From: Blasia pusilla
Lineage: Eukaryota > Marchantiophyta > Marchantiopsida > Blasiales
Direction of reading: 5' to 3'
DNA length: 64,000 nucleotides
NCBI GenBank assembly: GCA_050084515.1
Contig: CM114273.1
Span: 6,200,001-6,264,000, forward strand
Part shown: positions 54,833 to 64,000 of the stretch, in pieces
How the letters are laid out: each line of letters begins with the position of its first letter
How positions within the stretch are numbered: the stretch's first letter is position 1
Notes under the pieces: generated by a model
Databases searched by the model: none
What the model saw: only the letters and a program-made list of their open reading frames with translations
Told to the model about the DNA's origin: nothing
Position numbers and translations under genes: made by a program

Positions 54833-57556
54833 TTATACCGTGATACCAGCTGCGGTGTAGACTGTGGAAGCCAAGCGTGGACGAGCATATAGTTTCAAGT
54901 GATTGGATCTGCTAGAGAGCATTCCAAAAGCTTCTTCCATGTCTACGTCCTCGGGGCGCATGCCAGGGGGGAGGGAGAACTCGCATGCGTGCAGGAGCTG
55001 AGCCAATGTGTGTTCCAGCATCAACGTGGCCAAATTCAAACCGGGACAAATTCTGCGGCCGGAGCTGAAAGGAAGGAACTGGAAATCCTGGCCTTTCGAG
55101 TCTATGGTGGAGTTCATGAACCTATCGGGATTGAAAGTAGATGGGTCCTCCCAGAGTTGGGGATCTCTTGCTATGGCGTATGCGTTGATGATGACTCTGG
55201 TGTTCTCGGGGATGGTGTAGCCGGCGATTTCAGTGGCAGCAATGGAGTAGTGAGGGACTAGCAGTGGCAGAGACGGGTGTAATCGTAAGGTTTCTTTCAC
55301 CATTGCCTGGAGGTACTTGAGGTTGACGAGGTCCGATTCGTTCACCAGTCTTTCCTTCCCAACCACATCGTCCAGTTCTCGTTGGATTCTATGGCGAACT
55401 TCTGGATGGCGCATGAGCTCAGCCATCGCCCACGCCTCCACAGAGGAAACAGTTCCAGTTCCACCAATTATCATGTCCTGCAACACGCAGTTTTCCATCT
55501 CATAGTCAGAAACTCTGCGTAGTAGCAACTCGCTGAAGAAACCCATCTCGCACAGGATTCACGACCTTTCACGACGTCGACGAGCTGCACCTTATCAGCT
55601 CCCGATTAGCGCGGCAGCATTACGAAGTCTTCATACACTAGATGCACATTCTTAATGTATTCTAAGCACAAACGTATCCAGAAATAAAAGTTTTCAAATC
55701 CAATCTCAGAAGCGTTCCTGCGTTCTTGTAATCCTCTTAGCAAATGGGTTAGAAATATAGAGGTAACTAGGGCCACTGCATGAAAGAGATGACGAATCGA
55801 GTGTCGATCGAGTATATATATACCTGCAGGATAACTTTGATCTGAATATCAGTGAGCGATTCTCCATCTGGGTTGCTCTGCATCGACAGTAGCACATCCA
55901 AAAAGTCCTCCTGGGAGAGCTGGCCATCGGTGCCAGTGTTCTGGACCTTACTTTCGTGTTTCTTGCGGTGGTCGTCTACGATGCCCGTAAGGAAATGGTC
56001 GAATTCGATAAAGAGTTTACGCAACTTAGCCTCAGCACCGCCAATGTCAAACTTCCTCAAGAAAGGAATAAATTCTCCGATCAAGAAGAACCCGACGCTC
56101 GTGAATTCATTGATCGTACTGTCGAATCTCTTCGCCTCATTGGAGGCTTTCACATCAGTGTGTATCCGCTTATGGTTGTAGAATGCTTTACTGAAAAGTA
56201 CTCTGGTAATGTAGTTGAACCCGAGCTCCACCAGTGACGTATCTATGTCGGCCAACTGTCCGTCACGGCCGTGTTCCAGAAGTCGTCCCACGGTCCCCAA
56301 AATCTCCTGTCTCCTTTCTTCCTGAATTCACAATATGAATGGAAACAGAAGTTCAGTCCAGTTGAGATCAGAGTCGCAGTTTCTGTGGAGTTTGCGTTTT
56401 GAATTATTCTCAAACTGAGCCCACACGCGTGATGGCCTTTTTCCTTCCGGAGGCATCTTCTGCTGCCAGTCTTATTTCACTGTCGACCGATATTTAGATC
56501 GTAAGGACGAGCAAGACATACGCTAGACTTCGTCACTTTTGGTGAGTTCAGTTAATCCTTTCCGACTTCACCTGCGACGATCCAAAGGATCCTCTGTCCA
56601 TGGCTGACACTAAGTCATAAGCTACCCACTTCACGCACTTCTTGAGTTGGGTTCATAATTTTCTGCCTTCACATTGCATGAAGGCTGCCGATGCGATAAT
56701 CCGAAGGAACATTCCTTGGAATACCGCAGCTCCTTTCATCCAGTAGGAATTCCAACTCCACAATTCTCTAGAGCTGTAAAATACGCAGTGAAGGTGGATA
56801 AGGGGCACCAGAAATTCACATGACTGGAACGAAAATACATCTGAGACGTCAAAAAAGAGAAAAATTTCAAGCTTGTGGTGAAAGGAGATCTCTACGTACC
56901 AAAACGTACAATAGCGATGATTGAGCTAAATTGATTATTTTAGCTTCATCATCGTGAGTAGACCAGGAAATACCGTGAGTAGACGAGGAAAAGAAGCGCT
57001 AGATATGTCCAAATCTACTTACACATCTAGCTAGCCTCAGCGCGGCAGGAAGGACGCATACCTGGTATCTCTCTATGCGTTTGTTAGTGAGAAGGTTCAA
57101 AGTGGAAATCTTGCGAAGGTATCGCCAGTTATCGTCCATCGGCGCCAACGCTATGTCACGACAATTGTACATGAAGACTTCGGCGGGAATGGTGCGCGGT
57201 CGTGAAGCTAACACCCTGTCGTGGGTCTTGAGGCACTCCCTGGCCATATCAGGGGACGTTACCACCACTGTCCAAACGGACCCGAATCTGAGAGACATGA
57301 GAGGCCCGTACTTTCCAGCTAGCTTTGCCAGCGATTCGTGAGGCAGCCTGCCGAGATAAAGAAGGTGCCCTATGACGGGCAATCCCGGAGGGCCAGGAGG
57401 AAGTCGGAGACCCGGGGCTGCAATTCGACGGACAGTGAATAGGTACATTAGGAACAACAACAGCAGTAGCCCCAGAATCCCATCCGAGATCGTGGCGTAC
57501 TGCCCCCAAGAGCGAGCGCTCGGGAGCTCCAGAGGGCGTGGCTGTTCAATTTCCAT
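54833..57556 (-). CDS. A-type cytochrome P450 (CYP71 clan), three exons
   Basis: Heme-thiolate monooxygenase, probably ER-bound, of plant secondary metabolism; the substrate cannot be told. Exons: 57556-57062, 56321-55824, 55477-54833. Introns are 740 and 346 bp, both GT..AG (CAG|GTATGC..TTCAG|GAA; CAG|GTATAT..TTGCAG|GAC) and both phase 0, giving 545 residues. The start is the ATG at 57556; the open frame upstream has only GTG. Features: membrane anchor about residues 23-42, proline hinge PPGPPG at 53-58, I-helix IIGGTGTVSS at 334-343, ExxR in KETLRLHP (E393, R396), PDRF 448-451, heme loop FSSGRRICPG with Cys475, and DMEEAFG near the end. In the I-helix the usual acidic residue of (A/G)GxDT is Gly339, which is odd. 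All else is intact and open, so the gene may be functional. Family assignment below the clan is not possible by eye. Confidence 0.92.
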
Positions 57557-58200
57557 GATCACAGACGCCCTCTTCCTCGACCGAGTACCAGTCGGAGTAT
57601 TGTCACTCGTACTCTGTAATATTGACGATTTCCTGTCATGTGGAAGGAGCTACATTCGGAAGTTCTCAACGGTCGGGACGAGAGATCTGGCTAGAAGTGG
57701 GCGATGCGAAGTACAGCTCTCAAGCTTTTAGTGTGTGATCATCAATCGTAAAACAATCCCATTCATAAAAGCGTGAGTCTGTGGGGACCATCGACTTGGA
57801 CCTGAGCATCCGACAAAAGGCGTTTCTATGTCAGAGCATCCTTCTCGACGCACTTTACGCATAGTATTCATCTAGGCGTTCCACTAAGGCATCGTAATCG
57901 AATTAACTGCCCCTTATGAAAAGCTCGACCAGACTGATCACCTGGGAGCGATCGAGACATGGAATATCATAGACATTCATTTCCCGATCGTTAAAGACGC
58001 TCTTCAGAGTCTCACTGCACAGAGAATTTCACGGGGTTAGCTTAATGAAATCCAGCCACAGAGGAACGACTCGATGACCAGTCCATGTGCCCCATCTCTA
58101 GACCACATTTAATTCGCTGCGGCTCCAGAGGAACGACTCGATGACCAGTCCACGTGCCCCATTTCTGTTAGAATAAGGAAGATCGAGGATAGCTGTTACA
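57557..58200 (-). promoter_or_regulatory. upstream region of the P450 gene
   Basis: No convincing TATA box is seen in the first 200 bp. A 40-bp segment (starting CAGAGGAACGACTCGATGAC) occurs twice with a 67-bp period (58059-58098 and 58126-58165). The second copy contains a perfect G-box CACGTG (58151-58156) where the first has CATGTG. G-boxes bind bHLH/bZIP factors in plants; a role here is inference. Confidence 0.35.
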
Positions 58201-58639
58201 TAATAATCACTCGCTTATCAGTTTTCTCTACAGCTCCCTTTCGGTCATTTTCATTTCATACTTGGGACCAACAAATTTTGGGGCAATCATAGGTTGATTA
58301 AACTAGTGAAGTGACTAATCATGGTGGACAACTTTTGCAACCATGGCAAAGGCTTAAATAATAATATAGATTTGTTAAATTATCTATTCATTCACATATT
58401 ATATTACCCAAGTGAAAATTTATGTGGTTATCGTAAGAAACAAACTAACATTGTAGAATGGAGGTATGGTGCCCTACCCCAATTGACTTTAATTTGTGAG
58501 AGATTTCAATTTTGTTTCTATCTTGTGAGTTTTTCACAAGCCTATAAAAAGCTACAAGGAGAGAAGGATCCGTACACATCTTGTCAACTGTGGTCATTAT
58601 TTGGCTTTTCAAAATTCTTGTTGAGTTCTTCTTTCTCAA

Positions 58640-61450
58640 TGTCTAGCTAGATCATAGGTACCCAATATCCCGGGTTTGATTATACCTACTTCCATGTATG
58701 GAAGAGAAGAGTGATTCCGTTACTTAAGTCCAAGCAATTGATGAAAGTAGTCTATCACACCTCCGACATCACCCGGTGAGACTATGACACATATATCTCA
58801 AGATATAAAATATGAGTGGGAGCTTAAAGCTTGTCCATAATTATTAACTCTTTTGAGAAGTATCAATTTTTTCATGTGAGTTCTTATGATTATGTTATTG
58901 AAGCTTGGGCGGCACATAATCGTTTCTTTGGAAATAAAGATGTGGTCTCGGAAATGCATTTGATGAATAAACTTGTTACATAAAAAATCAGTGAAGGAGA
59001 AAGGGTAGCAAAACATGCACATAACATTCTATCTATATTAGAGCAACTTTTGGCTATAAGAACGGACATCTTGGATAAACACTCATTACTCTCTTTCATG
59101 AGAATTATGATTAAAAGTTATCGTTACTTTATGAGTTCGTTAGGAGGCCAAAAGGGCTTACCTTCGAGAGTCTAATATCAAGTCTATTACAAGAAGAAAT
59201 TATGCAAAAAAATACGGGTGAAGGAGACTCACGACATCTCTAATTTCTTAAACTACCCATAGAAATGGAAATACAACAAAAACTTAAGGAAAGAAGAAAA
59301 AATCTTCAAAGCAAATGATCAAAGAGCAATCAAGAAGAAGAGGAAATGCTTCTATTGTAATGCTCAAGGTGATTATATTATAGATGGCTATCAGAAAAGA
59401 GGTAAAGAAAAAGGAGAAGAAACTTAATATTAACCAAGTGATTATCAAGGTGGCAATATTGTGGAACTTTGTCTATTTGTGACATCACGATGAGCAAGAT
59501 AAAGGAGGATAATTTTTGGTTTGCAGGCAACAAATGGATTTCAAAGAAGATTTTTTGTTGATTTGGCCCCCACATCTCCTTACAGCAAACAAGTATTTTT
59601 AGGGGATGATCAAACCCCAAAAATACATGGCCAAGGATGAGTAAGAATCAAATTAAATGATGGTAAGGAAAGAGTTATTCATAATGTAGTGTATGTACTT
59701 CATCTAGCAAAGAATCTATCCTAAATTTGCCAATTGGATGATTCATAAGCTTGTAGAAGAATTTCTATGAAGAACAGTTCTTGGACTTTAAAGAGTTTGG
59801 ATGGGGATATTATAGCAAGATCTATTGCTATAGGCAAACTATGTGTTCTTCGAGAACCTATTAACTCCAAAAAATATGTACATCAACTTTCATAAATGCC
59901 ACTCTCTTATGGAATCAAAGACATTTTCTTCATCTTTCTAAAAGAAGATGAAGAAAATGAAAGAAAATATTTGGTCAAAGGTTTGGAGAATGTTAAGATG
60001 GAAGAACTTTCATTACGCTTATTTATATATGAAGAGCAAGCACTCAAAGAACTAAGTTCCTACATGTTAGCGGAACAAGAGCCTTTGGGCCACTTGGACA
60101 TTATATATTCTTATGTCTACTCCTATAGACTTAGGTTATTAGTACTTCATCACCTTTATTGGTGATTATTCAAGGTTTACTGACCTTATGCTCTTAAGTC
60201 TATGCTATTCCAATCAAATCTAATGAGATCCTAATGGAGAGAGGCCCTATACATGGCTAACTATCTTCATAATGAATACACACAAAGGCTATTTATGAAG
60301 ATAAGACTGCTTATGAATTATGTTTTGGAAGAAATTTTTATTTTTAAGGATGTTGGGATGTAGGGTCTTTATCTATATTCATAAAGATAAGAGGAGGAAG
60401 TTGGAGCATTAGCTAGTCCTTATAGTGATCATTGGAGGAAAGTGATTGCTAAGGAGTTTTTGTCAGTGAAGAAGAATAAAATTTGGACTATCCAAGAAGG
60501 AAACTCAAGTGTTGGAAGTGGATATCAAAGAATCAATTTGTTTCTAATCCAAGAAGGCTACTAAAACTCATCACCAATTCAAATGTTTAATTGTATGGTA
60601 ACTTGGAGTAATAAAGGATTCATGATCTTAGCTTTATACGACGGCGATATTATTATGGTAAGTAATAATCCAAAGCTTCTCAATTGTATGAAAGAATTTT
60701 TAGAAGAAGAGTTTGAGAAGAGCGATATGGGAGAAGCTTATTAGATTCTTGGAATGGAAATTTGAAGAAATCATGAAATAGGATAGATTAATATTTTTCA
60801 AAAAAGGTACCAGATAGAGAAACTCGATAAATTCAATATGGCGGATGGCAAACTAGTGAGTAAACCTATCCAATTGGGAAGTACACTCACAATCAAAGAT
60901 TCTTCTACCACACCCACAGAGGAGAGTATGATGAAAATAATTCCACATCAAGAGTAACCTAGAAGTTTAATGTGGTCAATGGTATGTTCTAGATATGATA
61001 TCTCTTATGCATAAGGAAAAATATCTCAATTTATGAGTAATCTTGATCAAATACATTGGGAGACTGTAGAGAGGATTTTTAGATATATCAAAGGTATTTT
61101 TGACATGCTACCATGAAAACATACTACCCTTACATGGATTTACCAATGCAGATTGGGGAAGAGATACATACTCAAGACCATCAACTACATGTTCTTGTTT
61201 TCTACTAGTAAGTAGATTAGCAATAAGTTGGGCAAGCAAGAAATAAAAGTCCATTTCCTTATTTACATGTAGAATTGAATATATGTTGTAAGCAAGACAA
61301 CTTCTAAAACCATTTGGTTAAAGATTATTTAAAGATTTAGATTATGCTCCAAAAAGTGTGATAGTAAGAGGAAACAAAAAAACATCATAACCTAACCAAA
61401 CATATTGATATATAAGGGAGATAGTTCAAAAGGGATCCATAATTTTAGAC
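58640..61450 (+). mobile_element. decayed Ty1/copia element
   Basis: Heavily mutated copia polyprotein in plus orientation. Gag: FDYTYFHVWKRRVIPLLKSK (58675 on) and AWAAHNRFFGNKDVVSEMHL..ISEGERVAKHAHNILSILEQLL (58900-59060). Zinc knuckle degenerate (CFYCNAQGDYIIDG, 59347-59388; His to Asp, last Cys to Gly). Protease/pre-integrase: IHGQG.VRIKLNDGKERVIHNVVYVLHLAKNL (59615-59725). Integrase scraps: VKGLENVKMEELSL, and GCRVFIYIHKDKRRKLE near 60355-60405. Reverse transcriptase: LALYDGDIIMVSNNPKLLN, EEEFEKSDMGEAY (60630-60745). RNase H: ADWGRDTYSRPSTTCSCFLL (61145-61210). The order is standard copia. LTRs were not identified; much of integrase and the front of the polymerase are deleted. Confidence 0.8.
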
Positions 61451-62164
61451 TACTAACGTCCATATAATACGATAGCATTTCATATGAACCAAAATTTGAA
61501 TATGAAATAATTATAAGTTGGAGTATGAGAATATAGAAGATAAGCCTAGAAGGTTCATAAGGACATCTATCTCATCAGAAAATCCACTTTATTATATCAA
61601 CAAACCTCAAAAAGAGGACAAAGAAAGGTATTAACATCTCAAAAGAGGAGGGGTCAAAAATGCATAATGGATTAGTAACCGAGAAGGGCAACTTTCCAAC
61701 ACAAGTACCAACTCAATGAGCTACACAATTGATAGCCTAAAACAAATATGACAAAAACACTAATGGTTGGTTAGACGTGAATGGATGATAAGGAAAGTGA
61801 CCCCACCACTCCCGCACCACGTACCAATGCCAAACCTTGTGCACATTTTAAGACTACTTAGATGCATTGTCGAAAATAAGTAGTGACTATAGCAAGAAAA
61901 GGACTACGGGAAGGGGTAAGGTGATGACTCTCAAGGGAGTGGTGAGTATATGTTTTTAGGAAAGTATCAAAAGAAACATGTAAATGACCACATACTTCCA
62001 CTACAAAAAGAAGAAATATATGAGTCGCATGTCTCACAACATAACTTAACTCCTTGATTCTTACTCATGCTTTGACTATCAAACCTATGGTATGTGCGGC
62101 TGAACACATCAAGTTAAAATGTCTTGGATCAGAAACCACCACATCACCTAGGGTTTGGAATCCA
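61451..62164. other. no gene recognised
   Basis: AT-rich, purine-rich on the plus strand. Part of it may be the 3' portion of the LINE that reads leftward from 62665, but I could not identify domains. Confidence 0.4.
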
Positions 62165-62665
62165 CTAGAGACATAACAAGATTAACTCTTCGACAACGGA
62201 GGTTGCTTGTGTAGTTGCAAGAAGAACATGGAGTTGAATGAGACTCGTAAGTTGTCCTCCTGCAAAACGTAACTCCTCAAATATGATCGTACGAGAAATT
62301 GAATTGAATGCGTTAGCCATATCGACTTGAATTGCTACCCCCACTCTTGATGAATATGAAGAGTGGAGCAAATCCCATGCACCACAGTCTCACAACCATC
62401 AGGGGTTGCCACTCTAAATTGATGAGGAAGTAAATAGGCACTAAGCCAACTGAGATAAGAACGCTGAAGTGGGAGAACAAGTGCGAAGAAGATAAGAGGG
62501 ATGTGGTAGAAAAATTTGGGAAAGAATCCCATAAGCCACTTGGAAATCCCCTAGATGAGGTAAAAAATGAATGTTTTCTAGATCTTTTATGAAGGGACTT
62601 ATCCAAGAACTTGGAGACACAGTCGATGAAGCCAATTGGGATCCCAAAAACCCTAACCGCTTCAA
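62165..62665 (-). pseudogene. LINE (non-LTR) reverse transcriptase fragment
   Basis: Minus-strand reverse transcriptase core in two or three frames. ..YLLPHQFRVATPDGCETVVHGI.. (about 62440-62370) leads via a frameshift into VAIQVDMANAFNSISRTIIFEELRFAGGQL (62330-62240; the conserved cores are QVDMANAFNSISR and IFEELRFAGG). This DM.NAFNSISR form is the first catalytic Asp block of a LINE family frequent in seed-free plants. The downstream (Y/F)xDD block is not visible. Confidence 0.75.
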
Positions 62666-62849
62666 TGCAGCTAGGAAAATGAGGAGTGAGCGGGACGAAT
62701 GTTGAGGGAAGGCGTAAAGGAGAGCATATCTGAAATTACTAGGTTGGAATTTAAGGTTTATTTAAGAGAGTTGCTCCACAAAATGGGTATAAGTAGTAAC
62801 CACTTAAAAAGGAGGATCTATAATGTGAGTATCATTAGCAATATAAGGG

Positions 62850-63080
62850 AAAAGAAAAGATGGAAATGCTTGGGTTGATGCTCAAAGGGCATGAAAATGT
62901 GCAATGCTCTTGCGCAACAGTATACCCATAAGTACGAGCTACTAATGCTATCGTCTCTCTAACGACATTATGTATGACTGTTTGTGCAAATCAGAAATAT
63001 GGATACCCTTTGCATCAATGGGATCCCCACATACACAATTTGGCACACCTAATAGTCAAGGATGGGGAAGTCCAAGGTGT
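62850..63080 (-). pseudogene. LINE ORF2 C-terminal fragment
   Basis: On the minus strand, GDPIDAKGIHIS and, in another frame, HNVVRETIALVA.TYGYTVAQEH resemble the cysteine/His-containing C-terminal end of the same LINE type (C..CG.P.D..G.H..C...THN.VR..). It lies on the 5' side of the reverse transcriptase core at 62165-62665, so it belongs to a different copy or the region is rearranged. Confidence 0.5.
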
Positions 63081-64000
63081 AACCAAAAAACTATCGATAA
63101 TTAACTTCAAGGAAGACAAAATGGAAGAATAAGAGGATTTTCCGTAAGCCATGCCCTCGCTCATGTACCCGCACATAAACGCAGACAAGCTCGATGAGCG
63201 TTTAAGGATGCCTTAGAGAAAATGCAAGAAAAGTTGATTTAGTGCAAATTCTCGAAGATATGCACTTAAAGTCGATGAAGCCCTTCCGTAATCAATTGAT
63301 TGAAAGGGGATAGAATTTCTTGTGTAGCGAGAGGAGGAAGAGCTCGGGAAAATCTTCGTTTTTGTTGAAATAATATGTGCCCCTCCTCTACATTAGCGAC
63401 ATGATCCATCAAGAAAGGTTTATCTTCTTAGAGAAATCGTGAAGTTCATCAATTTCTAAAGGTATCCGGTTTGAAGACTACTATATAAGGTAGACACCTA
63501 ATGGATTGCCCAACCTAATATCAAAAGAAGATAAGGCATCAAAGTAGGGAACTAGGGATTAAAAGATAACTTCTCATATTATAGAAATATCCTATATCAT
63601 AATTTAGTAGTTTATACTTTTTTGTGAAAGCTTGTAGCAAATCCTTCCAAACATACTAGAATGGAATATTCAAAATAGATACTAAATATATATTTCTTTC
63701 TGATTTTTTTCTTTTGAGCCAAATCTCATAATATCAGGTTTCAAAATCCCATACGTGAGTATTTTTCATTTTTAGGATTTTTTTATTAACTTACTCCCAC
63801 TATAAACTTTAGGATTGAATCATTGGATGTACTAGGCTGCTTGGCGAAGAAAGGCAACCTTAAACTTGTTGAAGAAATGGACGTACCATACCATAGTGAT
63901 ACAACGATGCTATCGCGGGCATTTAGGCCAAGAGTTTACAAAAGATTTACGTCGAAAAGAAGACAAATTATTGCGATTGGCATACTTTGGAAAACAAGCA
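63081..64000. other. no gene recognised
   Basis: AT-rich sequence to the window edge without a recognisable domain or repeat pair. Confidence 0.45.

Noticed and set aside
54899-55261. Plus-strand frame of 120 codons opposite P450 exon 3
   Set aside because: Antisense shadow of the conserved P450 coding sequence.

Overview
The window is nuclear DNA of a green-plant-lineage eukaryote. It carries an intron-containing A-type plant cytochrome P450, Ty3/gypsy, Ty1/copia, LINE, CACTA and Mutator-like elements, and a captured plastid pyruvate dehydrogenase fragment. The element types (a Ty3 element encoding a DNA methyltransferase, a LINE with a GGCE..VVH-type reverse transcriptase) suggest a seed-free land plant (lycophyte, fern or bryophyte). 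That placement is inference. Almost all coding sequence is decayed; the only intact host gene I can support is the P450.

Layout. 1-670: remnant of a PIF1-like helicase (minus). 1413-10591: DNMT-Ty3 element 1. 10592-19296: mostly unassigned AT-rich DNA with an LTR remnant and a perfect 65-nt palindrome. 19297-32537: DNMT-Ty3 element 2, split in gag by a CACTA transposon (21327-25184, TSD TGA) that carries pieces of a plastid PDH E1-beta gene. 33640-46905: a Ty1/copia element split by a Mutator-like element (33826-45637, 10-bp TSD). The Mutator-like element has a SWIM transposase on the minus strand, a divergent second gene on the plus strand, and a private family of short palindromes. 47100-48070: copia fragments in the opposite orientation. 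48090-48790: a satellite-like array. 54415-54625: a fold-back element. 54833-57556: the P450 (minus, three exons). 58640-61450: another decayed copia. 62165-63080: LINE fragments.

The most unusual system is the pair of DNMT-Ty3 elements. Each encodes, in order, Gag with two zinc knuckles, protease, a DNMT3-like C5-cytosine methyltransferase, reverse transcriptase, RNase H, a DDE integrase, and a C-terminal PHD finger where chromoviruses carry a chromodomain. Their terminal repeats are not ordinary LTRs. Both read B-internal-A-B-A, which is the split-direct-repeat layout known from PAT/Ngaro elements of the DIRS group, yet they encode a DDE integrase and I see no tyrosine recombinase. In both copies the second integrase aspartate is Asn, and neither has an evident target-site duplication. 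DNA methyltransferase capture by retrotransposons has been reported before in the charophyte Klebsormidium and in dinoflagellates. I know of no description of the combination with a PHD finger and split repeats.

The nesting gives relative ages. The CACTA element entered DNMT element 2 after it had inserted. The Mutator-like element entered a copia reverse transcriptase; removing it with one TSD copy restores the copia reading frame.
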